Below are positions 1 through 8,284 of a DNA stretch of 30,299 bases, piece by piece. The stretch's first letter is position 1; each line of letters starts with the position of its first letter. The stretch comes from Bacillota bacterium. Its GTDB lineage: Bacteria; Bacillota; Clostridia; Clostridiales; Clostridiaceae. Location of the stretch: the NCBI GenBank assembly GCA_030706015.1, contig JAUZPI010000052.1, forward strand, positions 1 to 30,299. Direction: 5' to 3'. The notes below the pieces were generated by a model. That model was given only the letters and a program-made list of their open reading frames with translations. It searched no databases and had not been told where the DNA came from. A program made the translations under genes and the position numbers.

Positions 1-210
1 CTTTAAATCTAATTCATTTTTATCCGTTATAAAATTATCTCTAAAATTATATCTCTTAATTAATTCATTCTCTCTTATAGTTTTCACTGTCATATGATTA
101 TATAGATATAACTCAAATATCTTATTATTTATTTTGCATTTTCCATCCTGTTCACTAATTATTCCATAGGTAACACAAAGTGATATAATAGTTTCTGATG
201 GAGTATACAT
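1..210 (-). pseudogene. Left-edge partial ORF resembling the C-terminal region of AAA-like ATPases
   Basis: An open frame of 70 codons starts at an ATG (208-210) behind GGGGA and runs off the left edge. Its residues (LCVTYGIIS, then KINNKIFELYLYNHM, then RYNFRDNF) resemble the segment that follows the ATPase core in clostridial AAA-like ATPases with a PD-(D/E)XK-type tail, where it would lie around residue 300 of a much longer protein. A stop codon lies four codons upstream of the ATG, so the ATPase core is not encoded here. I infer a 5'-truncated gene remnant, or a short stand-alone protein reusing this module. The family match is from memory of sequence character and is tentative. It lies downstream of, and on the same strand as, the three-gene operon ending at 317, separated by a terminator. 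Confidence 0.4.
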
Positions 211-236
211 AATCTTATCCCCTTATAAAAATAAGT

Positions 237-273
237 AAGCCCCTGCCTGTAAATTTCATACAAGTAAGGGCTT
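237..273 (-). terminator. Rho-independent terminator of the 317-2267 operon
   Basis: Arms 237-250 and 260-273 form a 14-bp stem with one mismatch and two G-U pairs around a 9-nt loop. On the minus strand the stem is followed by ACTTATTTTTAT. It lies 44 bases past the last stop codon of the operon. Confidence 0.7.
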
Positions 274-316
274 CATATTTATAACATATATTTAAATACT
301 ATATTAATACTTAACT

Positions 317-817
317 TTAATTTTCTATTAAAGGCTTTAACCTTGAATATAATTCTTCTACCTTAGTTACCACAAGAGTTCCTGTTGATACAACAGTTGG
401 TATCTTGCAAATGAACGCTTTAACCCCTTCATATGCTTTTTTTATTTTTATGCCCTTCGGCTTATCATTAGTAACCTGTTCTTGTATTGTATCTAGGTCA
501 TCTAACGCTGATTCTTTTTCTTCTTTATCAGCTTCTTCTGACATAATGAATGTCTTCAGATAATTTATTGTATTGATTAACTCTTCCTTATCTCCTTGGC
601 TCACCATATTTACAGAATTAATATTCCCACCAGACGCATTTATACTTCCATAGTTATTTCCACCAACACTTTGATTTACACTAAACTGTGCATCCTTAAT
701 ATCCATCGAAACACCCCCATAAAAATTTAAGGTTACCTTCTCATTTGGACTAAGTGAATTAAGCAATTCACCTAATGACCTTAAGTCACTATCCAATACA
801 TCAGGTTTATCCTTCAC
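317..817 (-). CDS. Hypothetical protein with Gly/Asn-rich amyloid-like segment, last gene of three-gene cassette
   Basis: Function unknown. The longest frame gives 166 aa from a GTG at 817 with only a weak AAAGAG upstream. An alternative ATG at 706 has GGGGGTG five bases before it and would give 129 aa starting MDIKDAQFSV. Residues about 43-70 alternate polar and small residues (NQSVGGNNYGSINASGGNIN), a pattern seen in short beta-solenoid or amyloid-forming signalling segments. The rest is predicted helical: a charged segment (residues 76-115) and a more hydrophobic tail (about 128-166, with IPTVVSTGTLVV). With the 706 start the amyloid-like segment becomes the N-terminus, the usual place for such adaptor motifs; that is inference. 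It follows the 832-1188 gene by 14 bases and is followed by a terminator, so it is the last gene of the operon. No catalytic motif is visible. It could be an effector adaptor, a membrane-active effector or an antitoxin. Confidence 0.65.
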   Translation of the reverse strand: MKDKPDVLDSDLRSLGELLNSLSPNEKVTLNFYGGVSMDIKDAQFSVNQSVGGNNYGSINASGGNINSVNMVSQGDKEELINTINYLKTFIMSEEADKEEKESALDDLDTIQEQVTNDKPKGIKIKKAYEGVKAFICKIPTVVSTGTLVVTKVEELYSRLKPLIEN

Positions 818-831
818 TACCGCACTCTTTA

Positions 832-1188
832 TTACTTTTTTTTTATATATTCTCTATATTCTTTATTAATATAAAATACAGGATATAGATTACTATAGGT
901 TACTTTTATACTTTCTCCGCAAATATTACAAAAAACTTCTTTATCTAATATATCTGAATATTGTTCCACAACATCAATTGTGTTTAAATCATCTAAGCAT
1001 CTGATTTGATATCTCAAGTCTATTCTACCATCTTCACTTAGCTTTGATAACTCTATAAGAACTATATCTATAGGTATATTTAGTTTTCTACTTACCGTTT
1101 GTGGGTAAAATGAATTTATCCTAGACTTTCTAGCTACTTCTTCAACATAGTCTTCTATTTTTGCTGAATTAGCATTAAACTTAGCCAT
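832..1188 (-). CDS. Small winged-helix-like protein, middle gene of three-gene cassette
   Basis: About 118 aa from the ATG at 1188, chosen because GGGGGGTGA lies just upstream; a GTG at 1218 would overlap the previous stop codon but has no good ribosome binding site. Residues 10-60 read as a helix-turn-helix or winged-helix fold (YVEEVARKSRINSFYPQTVS, then RKLNIPIDIVLIELSKLSEDG, a typical second helix plus wing). The C-terminal part holds a single CNICG knuckle and a short tail, too few cysteines for a full zinc ribbon unless it dimerises. Likely DNA-binding or a structural adaptor; I do not recognise the family. It starts 27 bases after the stop of the 350-aa gene and shares its promoter. 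Confidence 0.7.
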   Translation of the reverse strand: MAKFNANSAKIEDYVEEVARKSRINSFYPQTVSRKLNIPIDIVLIELSKLSEDGRIDLRYQIRCLDDLNTIDVVEQYSDILDKEVFCNICGESIKVTYSNLYPVFYINKEYREYIKKK

Positions 1189-1214
1189 ATATTTCACCCC
1201 CCACTTTCTAAAAA

Positions 1215-2267
1215 TCACAAAATCTTATTCCTTATATAAGAAATTACTGCTTCTGTAACAGAACTTCTAAATACAATACTATTGCTGTTCATACAAACTT
1301 GCATAGTATACTCTGGACCATTCTCTACTGCTGAAAACCTAATATAACTACTATCCTCTATTAAGCTATCTTTAAGGATTGCATAAAGAGATTGTTCACT
1401 AGCATCTTTTTCACTATTGTTTCTTATCTTTACTCCAACATTATCAATTCCAGCTAAAAGTATTGAGCCTAAAGATAATCCCTCAGTATCATAATTCATT
1501 TTTTCTAACGTAACTAATAGTTTTTTATCATCCTTATCATTAAAATATTCATCAATTGCTCGTACTATAATTGCTATAGCTATTCCATCCTCCTCTGTAA
1601 AATCTGTTTCTTCACTTGGAATAGCCTTATACTTTAAATAAAACCCATTTATTAAGCTATCTTTAAATTTATTTATGTTATTATTATAATTTTTCAAAAT
1701 TCTAATTCCAGATATATTTGTTAAACCTAATCTTGACTCCAAAATCTTATTTACTTTTTTACACTTTTCTTCATTAGTTCTTATCTCTATCCAGCAATTT
1801 TCTATATCCAGATTAACAGTTATACTCTTAACTATGGGTTCTCTTCTTGACTGTATTCCATTGGTAACTCTCTTATAGCCGTCTGCAACAAATAACCTAA
1901 TCGTATATACATATCCCTCTTTAATTATACTAACTATATCATTCTGTATATTTAACTTTAATCTTTGTGTTATATCAACATTATACCCTAATTCTCTGTT
2001 TTCCAATCTCTCCCGCAACATTTCTTTAGTAAAATCATCATTATATCTAAATTCAAACCATTTTACAGAAACTTGACCTGCTAAAAGCTTTTCTGAAATT
2101 ATTTTGTCCGCTTCGTAATTTTCTTCTAATATATTAATGTTCTCATATAGATATTCATAATCATCTATTTCATCTGGAATATCTAAATCTAATAACTCTT
2201 TTAATTTACTTATATCATTATTTGTTAGATTTAGGAAATCTGCTTGTGTATATAATTTTTTTATCAT
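1215..2267 (-). CDS. Unrecognised 350-aa protein, first gene of three-gene cassette
   Basis: 350 aa from ATG 2267 with GGGGAG seven bases upstream. No signal peptide or membrane segment. The N-terminal 60 residues are acidic and helical; the middle (about 65-200) is predicted beta-rich with alternating charged strands (for example IRLFVADGYKRV and SITVNLDIENCWIEIRTNEE); residues 225-290 contain an acidic helical segment, and the last 60 residues are again alpha/beta. I cannot name a family or a catalytic motif. The IEIRTNEEKCKKVNKILESR segment resembles regions that precede effector modules in large bacterial conflict proteins, but that is an impression only. It leads a tight operon with the winged-helix-like and amyloid-like proteins, under a good sigma-A promoter. 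Base composition is even more AT-rich than the metabolic genes to the right, as expected of accessory DNA. Confidence 0.7.
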   Translation of the reverse strand: MIKKLYTQADFLNLTNNDISKLKELLDLDIPDEIDDYEYLYENINILEENYEADKIISEKLLAGQVSVKWFEFRYNDDFTKEMLRERLENRELGYNVDITQRLKLNIQNDIVSIIKEGYVYTIRLFVADGYKRVTNGIQSRREPIVKSITVNLDIENCWIEIRTNEEKCKKVNKILESRLGLTNISGIRILKNYNNNINKFKDSLINGFYLKYKAIPSEETDFTEEDGIAIAIIVRAIDEYFNDKDDKKLLVTLEKMNYDTEGLSLGSILLAGIDNVGVKIRNNSEKDASEQSLYAILKDSLIEDSSYIRFSAVENGPEYTMQVCMNSNSIVFRSSVTEAVISYIRNKIL

Positions 2268-2312
2268 TATTTTTCTCCCCTATAATCCACCCTTAGAATT
2301 AATACTATAATA

Positions 2313-2340
2313 ATTATATCATTTGACTATTATTTGTAAA
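2313..2340 (-). promoter_or_regulatory. Sigma-A promoter of the three-gene cassette
   Basis: On the minus strand TTTACA (2340-2335) and TATAAT (2318-2313) are separated by 16 bases. The first start codon lies 46 bases downstream of the -10 box, with a GGGGAG ribosome binding site between. No clear operator dyad is seen. Confidence 0.6.
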
Positions 2341-2415
2341 CAAATTTATTGTGTATAATTCCCAGTAACATCAAAAACACTATACATCGACATAACAATT
2401 ATCTCAAACCACATT

Positions 2416-2502
2416 TTCATCAAAAATTAAGCGCAAAAGGCTACAGCAAAAACTGCCAGCGCCCTTGGTTTATACGAAGAGATTTGCATTCAACCCCCTG
2501 AT
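2416..2502 (-). pseudogene. tRNA-Ser 3'-end remnant with degraded downstream terminator
   Basis: Positions 2475-2502 resemble the complement of the T-arm and acceptor 3' strand of the tRNA-Ser genes in this window (cgaagaga, then cattcaaccccc against cggagaga, then gattcgaaccc). The adjacent stretch 2416-2466 is clearly homologous to the sequence bordering the tRNA-Ser fragment at 14.2 kb (shared agcaaaaactgccag and catcaaaaat). The rest of the tRNA is missing. Unlike the copies at 12.2 and 14.2 kb, there is no insertion at the T-loop. The tRNA assignment is inferred mainly from the shared flank. Confidence 0.4.
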
Positions 2503-2596
2503 CTACTGATGTTACTTCTTCAAGAGTTCTCCTATTCCTCTCATGACTTTTAATCTTAATGTTATGGAACACTGGTAATAACCTCTGTATGGAAGT

Positions 2597-2925
2597 TTAA
2601 ACGCTCTTTTTTAATACTGGTACATAAATATCCATTACAGTGCCTATAGTTGGACGGCACCTTTCATCATAATATTCAAAGTCTAATTTTGTTTCATCAA
2701 ATATATATCCACTATCTTTAAACCACTTTTCAAATATATATTTCAAAGTTAGTTTAATCACGTTTGTAAATTCATTATTTTCAGCTTCAGTACCTGCATT
2801 AACTGGTGAAGTTGTAAATACCGCATAAATTGCTTCTGGAACTTCTATTAAACAAATCTTTAGTGGCCAATGAAAGTGTTCTTTTTTATTTTCAGATAGG
2901 GCTTCATATGCTGGATTGAATTACG
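2597..2925 (-). pseudogene. C-terminal remnant of GyrI-like / AraC effector-binding domain protein
   Basis: A minus-strand frame reads NPAYEALSENKKEHF and later YIFEKWFKDSGYIFDETKLD, FEYYDERC and a final MDIYVPVLKK before a stop at 2597-2599. This is the typical end of the effector-binding (GyrI-like) domain found alone or at the C-terminus of AraC-family regulators, whose last strand ends in (M)DIYIPV. An in-frame stop lies two codons upstream of the first recognisable residue and there is no start codon or ribosome binding site, so at least the N-terminal third and any DNA-binding domain are lost. It is a gene remnant in the decayed strip between the defence-like cassette and the EamA gene. 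Confidence 0.65.
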
Positions 2926-2940
2926 GCAATTGTAACTAAT

Positions 2941-3816
2941 CTAAAATACACGTTGAGTTATTTTCATTGACATTAAAATAAGTAGACTACCCACAAGTAT
3001 ATTGAGAGTTATATTTTCTCTTAAAATAATCTGGCTTCCTATGATTGTAATTATGGGGACTATATTTAAGCCCATAGAGCTTTTAACGCTTCCAATGTTT
3101 TTAATGGCTACGGCAAAAAAGTAATAAGCCAGAGCTGAAGAAAATATACCTAAAAATATTACATTACATATTATGCTTCCGTTAAAGCTTCCTGCTGGTA
3201 TATGTTCAGTGAAGATAAAAGGTATAAAAGCTATGGCTCCTATTATAGTTTGATAAGTGGTAATAGTGATTTCTGAATAGTTTTTGAAAAGTGATTTGGT
3301 TATTAAGGTGTATGCCACCCAGCAAAGCACTGACAGCAGTATAAAGAGATATCCTTTCAAATGGCCAGATTGCATCAATTGTTTTAAATTGAGGCCTACT
3401 ATGAACCCTATGCCAAGAATTGATATTATCAGGGCAGCTATATGAGCAAGTCTTATTCTTAAACCATACACAATTGCCTCTGCCATCAGGGTAAATAAAG
3501 GAATAGTGGCATTTATTATTGATACAGATGAGGCTGAAATCCCCTTTATTCCGATGCCTTCGAAAAAATAATAAAGAGTTATACCCATTACTCCTGAGAC
3601 AGCCATCCTTAATATGTGTCTTTTCTGCAATTTCTCCCTGGTATCTGTGACAGCACACATTATTATCAAAACTACTGCAGCCAGTAAAAATCTTATAAAT
3701 GAAAGAAAAGCAATAGGTATGGCCTCAGCACATACCTTAATGCTTATGAATGAAAATCCCCATATTAAAACTGATGCCGCAAGAAAGAATTCCGATGCCG
3801 TTCTTTTCCTCTCCAT
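2941..3816 (-). CDS. EamA/DMT-family transporter
   Basis: 291 aa with about ten hydrophobic segments in two EamA repeats (about residues 10-140 and 152-288), the pattern of drug/metabolite exporters in the cytoplasmic membrane. The family exports amino acids, nucleobases or other small metabolites; the substrate cannot be read from sequence. The ATG at 3816 overlaps the TAA of the HAD gene by one base (TAATG), so translation is probably coupled, and this is the last gene of the uptake operon. It might export a surplus product of the upstream hydrolases (inference). Confidence 0.85.
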   Translation of the reverse strand: MERKRTASEFFLAASVLIWGFSFISIKVCAEAIPIAFLSFIRFLLAAVVLIIMCAVTDTREKLQKRHILRMAVSGVMGITLYYFFEGIGIKGISASSVSIINATIPLFTLMAEAIVYGLRIRLAHIAALIISILGIGFIVGLNLKQLMQSGHLKGYLFILLSVLCWVAYTLITKSLFKNYSEITITTYQTIIGAIAFIPFIFTEHIPAGSFNGSIICNVIFLGIFSSALAYYFFAVAIKNIGSVKSSMGLNIVPIITIIGSQIILRENITLNILVGSLLILMSMKITQRVF

Positions 3817-4568
3817 TACTTACACCAAACAAACCTTTCGTTTCCGTCTATTATCTCATGAATGGAGTTCAAAATGAAATCTGCCTTACGGGATACTGAG
3901 TTTATACCGTTTGCCCCAGATAATACAGCAATGGCTAAAGCGGCATTGCCATTATTGGCAAGGGCAATATCAACCTCAGTATCTCCAACCACCGCTACTT
4001 CATGGGGCTTAAGATTACATACTTCACAGAATTTATATAATAAATCCGGGTTCGGCTTTGATTTTAGTATACCGTCGTCTGCACCTACAAAATCAAAATA
4101 TTCCTCTATCTTGAGTATCTTCAAACAGAGCCTTGCGGATTCATAGGTATCAGAAGTGGCCAGACCTATGCGGATTCCCAAAGCTTTGAGCTTATGAAAC
4201 AGCTTCACTAAATCTCCTATGGGTCTTATAAGTGAAGACTTTTCTCTTGACAGCCTGCTGATTTTAATTTCTATTACAGCTTCAATGTTTTTTAATAGGG
4301 ATTTGTCCACATTTTCTTCTTCGAGAGCAGCTTTCAATTGATTAGCAACATCTCTCACCGTTCCCCATGCCAACGTCCCCATAGGCTCTACTTTATCACC
4401 GCTTACCCCTATGGACTTCAAAAGCTTCTTCCTCATGTTCTGCTCTTCCCCTATTCCTAAATCATAAAGCAGCTCTTCTATAAGCCCTTGAGCTACCGGA
4501 ACCCACATTGAATTGAAATCCAGCAAAGTTCCATCTTTATCAAACAATATACCTTTAATTTCTTTCAT
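3816..4568 (-). CDS. HAD-family phosphatase, phosphoglycolate phosphatase-like
   Basis: 250 aa haloacid dehalogenase hydrolase in the cytoplasm. Motif I is FDKDGT (nucleophile Asp10, acid/base Asp12), motif II is ATSDT around 137-141, motif III supplies Lys169 or Lys171 in KSKPNP, and motif IV is VGDTEVD with Asp196 and Asp200 for Mg2+. The helical cap between motifs I and II (about 20-120) fits the Gph/PGMB-like C1 cap type. Start at 4568 has AGGAGG seven bases upstream and follows the PHP gene stop directly. In this operon it may remove phosphate from a product of the ABC transporter and PHP hydrolase; the substrate is not determined. Confidence 0.88.
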   Translation of the reverse strand: MKEIKGILFDKDGTLLDFNSMWVPVAQGLIEELLYDLGIGEEQNMRKKLLKSIGVSGDKVEPMGTLAWGTVRDVANQLKAALEEENVDKSLLKNIEAVIEIKISRLSREKSSLIRPIGDLVKLFHKLKALGIRIGLATSDTYESARLCLKILKIEEYFDFVGADDGILKSKPNPDLLYKFCEVCNLKPHEVAVVGDTEVDIALANNGNAALAIAVLSGANGINSVSRKADFILNSIHEIIDGNERFVWCK

Positions 4569-6044
4569 CTAATGTCCTCCTGACAATTCTATTAACTGTC
4601 CCCATGTAAATATTTTATGTTCAACCTCGCCCTTAAAAATTGGATTTGTAAAGAGAAGCAAATCACCATTCTTTTTCCTGAGCTCAAGCCTGTTCCATAC
4701 ATAGCCCGTACCCTTCCAAATAAGATTTATATCACAGCTTTTTCCGTTATCTATACATTTACTTTCAATCACACGTCCATTTTCTATAACACTCAGTATA
4801 TATTCTTCTTCAGGGCCATTAAAGCTTACCCTATAGGTTATGACTTTTTCCATTTGTTCCGAGGTGAAGAGCTCGGTTAAATCGCTTCCTAAATAGTAAT
4901 TCTCACCGCCGCAATTTATCTCGATATCCATTTCTACTTCCCGGCTCACATATACCCTCCCTTTTGAGACTCCCTCAATTATTTCTTCCGCAGATAGTCC
5001 ATCTGCAAGAACATAGGTACCGGGATCTCCAATCAATGACGGCTTATCTGAGCCGTCGTAATTTTCTGTGGGAAGAAGATGAGAATCGCTTCCTCCAATT
5101 CCCCATATTTTATAACCTTCCTTCCAAAGCAGTGTCCAAAGCTTTAAGGCCTTCTCTGAAGCCTCCTTGTTTTGCGGATAGGTAGGATCATTTATAATCT
5201 CAAGGGTATCTATATTTTCAAGAAGAGTTTTTTCAAACAGCCACTGCCATGGATACAACTCCGGATGATTTACAGAACATAGAGCACCCTTTTCTTTTGC
5301 CTGCCTCATCAATCTATTCATGCCCTTCTCTGTAGTGAGTCCACCATCTTCAGAGTTTATTCTAAAATCTATCCACTGTTTCAACCCGATAGCATTAAAA
5401 TGGCCAGCCATGGCTGTTATTTCAATTCCCGGAATAACCAAAATATCGGTTTTATGCCACTGGCAAGGCAGGATATTATGGTCCGTAGCCACAAAGAAGT
5501 CCAGTCCCAAGCTGCTGGCCTTTTCTGTGCCCTTTTGCAAGGTCATCTTTCCATCTGAAAGCGTTGTATGGGTATGAAAATCTCCTTTATACCAACGCAA
5601 GCCCTTTTCCATTTTCTTGGAAAAATCATAGGCATTCAAATATAGCAATGGACTTTCAGAGTTCCCATCACCCCATACTTCCATAGTTTCTTCATTTTCC
5701 TGAGGCTTTACATTATCGGTTATCTCAAAATCATATTCAATCAGCTCCTGTGAAGCACACATAAGCTCCAGAGTGTATTCTCCAGGCATCAAAATTCCCG
5801 GTATGGCACAGGGATGAGATTTTTCTGACTTTTCGTGTATAATTGCTGCACTCTCTACGTCCAAATGCAGCAGTTGGAGCCTTAATTTATTATTGTTATC
5901 CCACAAAAATACTTGCATCCAACTCTTATTACTTGTACTAATGTTTATTTGCAGACAGCTTAAAGGCTTTAAAATTGTAAATCTATGGATTTGAAGAGGC
6001 AGCTTTTCACCACTGCCTATATTTCCACTAAACTTAACAAACAT
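4569..6044 (-). CDS. PHP-domain metallohydrolase, CehA/McbA-like
   Basis: About 491 aa from ATG 6044, immediately after the binding-protein stop; the frame stays open upstream to 6092 but that part overlaps the previous gene. The N-terminal 150 residues are beta-rich, like the accessory sandwich domain of CehA/McbA proteins. The PHP catalytic core starts at GDFHTHTTLSDG (metal ligands His157 and His159 from this start), followed by FVATDHN, PGIEIT, CSVNHPE and GIGGSDSHL, which supply the remaining His/Asp/Glu metal ligands. PHP enzymes hydrolyse phosphoesters or related bonds with a trinuclear metal site. No signal peptide is seen, so it acts in the cytoplasm on what the adjacent ABC transporter imports; a glycerophosphodiester is one guess given the UgpB-like binding protein. 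The ribosome binding site for 6044 is weak, suggesting coupling. Confidence 0.85.
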   Translation of the reverse strand: MFVKFSGNIGSGEKLPLQIHRFTILKPLSCLQINISTSNKSWMQVFLWDNNNKLRLQLLHLDVESAAIIHEKSEKSHPCAIPGILMPGEYTLELMCASQELIEYDFEITDNVKPQENEETMEVWGDGNSESPLLYLNAYDFSKKMEKGLRWYKGDFHTHTTLSDGKMTLQKGTEKASSLGLDFFVATDHNILPCQWHKTDILVIPGIEITAMAGHFNAIGLKQWIDFRINSEDGGLTTEKGMNRLMRQAKEKGALCSVNHPELYPWQWLFEKTLLENIDTLEIINDPTYPQNKEASEKALKLWTLLWKEGYKIWGIGGSDSHLLPTENYDGSDKPSLIGDPGTYVLADGLSAEEIIEGVSKGRVYVSREVEMDIEINCGGENYYLGSDLTELFTSEQMEKVITYRVSFNGPEEEYILSVIENGRVIESKCIDNGKSCDINLIWKGTGYVWNRLELRKKNGDLLLFTNPIFKGEVEHKIFTWGQLIELSGGH

Positions 6045-6045
6045 A

Positions 6046-7356
6046 TTATTTTGCAACCGCATCCAATGCTGCCTGCGCTTCTTTTTTAGCATCCTTTAGC
6101 GCCTGTGCTGCAGGAACATTTTCAATTTCAACCTTATCAGCTGCCTTCTTAAGAGCATCGTAAATCTTTCCCCCTGTAGGATCAATAAAGCTTGGTGATG
6201 CTGTATTTGCCTGTTTCAATGGTACTAATGCCTGTGGATGTGTGCTAGCGAATTCTTTATACGCAGGAACCTCTGCTGCAGATTTTCTAACTGCTATATA
6301 GCCAGATTTCATTGACCAATCCGCAGTAACCTCAGCACTTGTGAAATACTTCATCCACTTGAAAGCGGCTTGTTGCTTGTCTTTATCAGTTATTGCTGGA
6401 ATGCTTATAGTTTGGGCACTTGCAACGGGAGCAGCAGCATGACCGTTCCAACCTGGCTGAGGAGCTGCTACAATCTTACTGAAATCAAGATCACCTTGGT
6501 CTCCGCTGGAGCCTAGGTATCCAGCTGCTCTATCCTTCATAACATCGTCAATAGTTGCATACCAATATTCCCATCCCTGTCCACCTGAATGAATTCTCAT
6601 AGTTTTATCATCAAATATTGCTTTTCTTGCAGCTTCCCAAGCATCTACCCACTCCTGTGAGTCTATTGTTACTGTTTTCTTATCATCACTAAGTATTTTT
6701 GCTCCTTTACTTAGCGCCATATCCATAAGGTTATCTGGTCCCCACATAGGTTCAAAGCCATATACACTTACATCCTTACCGTTAGTTTTTGTAAGCTTCT
6801 TTGCTGCTGCATACACATCCTCCCATGTCTTTAGTTCTTCGGGCTTAACCTGAGCAGCAGCTAAAAAGTCCTTTCTGTAATATATTACTTGTGTTGTACC
6901 ATACATCGGTAGTGAATATAACTTACCGCCAAGTTTACCTTGATTATAGAAAGAGGTAACAAAGTCATCCGGCTTAAAGCTGCTATCCTTCGAAATAAAA
7001 TCGTCTAAAGGCGCAAGTACTTTTTTATTTGCCAATGCTGTCATTTGATCATTTTTAAGCAACACTGCTGCCGGAGCTTTATTCGCGGCAATTGCAGCCT
7101 GAAGAGCCTGATAAGTCTCATCGTAGCTCCCTTGAGCTACACCCTTTACAACTACTTCCTTTTGAGAGTTATTGAAATCTTTTATTTTCTGTTGCATGTT
7201 TTCGCCTAATTTCCCTCCTAAACCATACCAGAATTCAATTTCTACTGGTTTACCGGTTCCCTGGACATTAGCCTTGGTACTTGGGGATGCACACCCTGAT
7301 AATAGACCTGTGACTGAAACCGCAGCCAGCAATAAAGCTATTATTTTTTTACTCAC
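6046..7356 (-). CDS. ABC-transporter solute-binding lipoprotein, UgpB-like
   Basis: 436 aa starting with GTG at 7356 behind AGGAGG at eight bases. A lipoprotein signal peptide ends in LLSGC (Cys22), so it is anchored outside the cell membrane. The mature part begins IEFWYGLGG and continues with GSYDETYQALQAAIAAN and ALANKKVLAPLDDFI, which line up in order with glycerol-3-phosphate binding protein UgpB (FWHSMEGE, GNYEQNL, and so on). It belongs to the family 1 (MalE/UgpB cluster) binding proteins. Substrate is therefore either a sugar or glycerol-3-phosphate/glycerophosphodiester; the PHP and HAD phosphoesterases downstream favour a phosphate-containing ligand (inference). It follows the two permeases in the operon. 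Confidence 0.9.
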   Translation of the reverse strand: MSKKIIALLLAAVSVTGLLSGCASPSTKANVQGTGKPVEIEFWYGLGGKLGENMQQKIKDFNNSQKEVVVKGVAQGSYDETYQALQAAIAANKAPAAVLLKNDQMTALANKKVLAPLDDFISKDSSFKPDDFVTSFYNQGKLGGKLYSLPMYGTTQVIYYRKDFLAAAQVKPEELKTWEDVYAAAKKLTKTNGKDVSVYGFEPMWGPDNLMDMALSKGAKILSDDKKTVTIDSQEWVDAWEAARKAIFDDKTMRIHSGGQGWEYWYATIDDVMKDRAAGYLGSSGDQGDLDFSKIVAAPQPGWNGHAAAPVASAQTISIPAITDKDKQQAAFKWMKYFTSAEVTADWSMKSGYIAVRKSAAEVPAYKEFASTHPQALVPLKQANTASPSFIDPTGGKIYDALKKAADKVEIENVPAAQALKDAKKEAQAALDAVAK

Positions 7357-7409
7357 AATTTACTCCTCCTCTTATTAAAAAGCGTAATTTATATATATTT
7401 TTTTAAACA

Positions 7410-8273
7410 TTAACCTTTTACTCCCGTGTCTCCGATGCTTTTCATAAACCATTTCTGTGTTATAAAGAATATTAACATCAAGGGAATAACTGCTATAGCA
7501 CTACCCGCCATAATTTGAGGCCATTTCATACCATAAGCACCACCCTGTATAAAGAACTGCCTCAGGCCTACAGTTATAAGATAATGCTTTGCATCCTTCA
7601 CTATTAATGAAGGCCAGAGATAATTGTTGTAATTGCTGATAAAACTCAGCAATCCCAGTGTAACAAAGGAAGACTTGCACATTGGAAAAAGTATATGGGT
7701 CAAAATTTTAAAATGTCCTGCTCCATCTACCCTTGCTGCTTCTATCATTTCTTTTCTAACCTGCATAAAAGCTGTTCTGATTAAAAAAATTCCGAATACA
7801 TTTACCATATTTGATATGATTATACCCTTGTAGGTATCAAGCATATCCATCTTCGAAAGCAATATGTAGCTTGGCACATAGGTTGCTGCAGCAGGCAGCA
7901 TATAAGTGGCCATAACCACAGAAAACAGCACTTTCTTTCCCTTAAAATTCAGCTGAGTGAAGGCATAGGCCATAGCTGCCGAGGTCACAAGCTGAACTGC
8001 CACTATACATAGAGCTGTAAACGTTGAATTAAATATATATAATCCAAAAGGTGCTGCTCTAAAGACCTCGGTAAAATTGCTCCATTGAGGATGCTTTGGC
8101 CACAAAGTAGGTGGAAAGTTCCATATCTCATCTTTTGTTTTAATGGAACTGATAAGCAGCCAAATGAAGGGAAAGGCAATAATAAAGCTGAATATACAAA
8201 GTAAAGCATATCTGATTATGTTGCTGCCATTTGTTCTTTTTTTATTCCGTATAATAATACTTACATCGCTCAT
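7410..8273 (-). CDS. ABC-transporter permease, MalG/UgpE type
   Basis: 287 aa from ATG 8273, chosen because AGGAGG lies six bases upstream; an in-frame start at 8303 would overlap the preceding permease. Six hydrophobic segments and the inner-membrane component loop EAARVDGAGHFKILTHILFP (about residues 177-196), which contacts the ATPase coupling site. Works with the 8285-9256 permease, the 6046 binding lipoprotein and an ATPase encoded elsewhere. Confidence 0.92.
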   Translation of the reverse strand: MSDVSIIIRNKKRTNGSNIIRYALLCIFSFIIAFPFIWLLISSIKTKDEIWNFPPTLWPKHPQWSNFTEVFRAAPFGLYIFNSTFTALCIVAVQLVTSAAMAYAFTQLNFKGKKVLFSVVMATYMLPAAATYVPSYILLSKMDMLDTYKGIIISNMVNVFGIFLIRTAFMQVRKEMIEAARVDGAGHFKILTHILFPMCKSSFVTLGLLSFISNYNNYLWPSLIVKDAKHYLITVGLRQFFIQGGAYGMKWPQIMAGSAIAVIPLMLIFFITQKWFMKSIGDTGVKG

Positions 8274-8284
8274 ATAGCCACCTC

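Noticed and set aside
3206..3658. Minus-strand 150-aa frame inside the EamA gene
   Set aside because: Out-of-frame shadow of a clear membrane transporter, rich in His/Asn/Tyr with no ribosome binding site.
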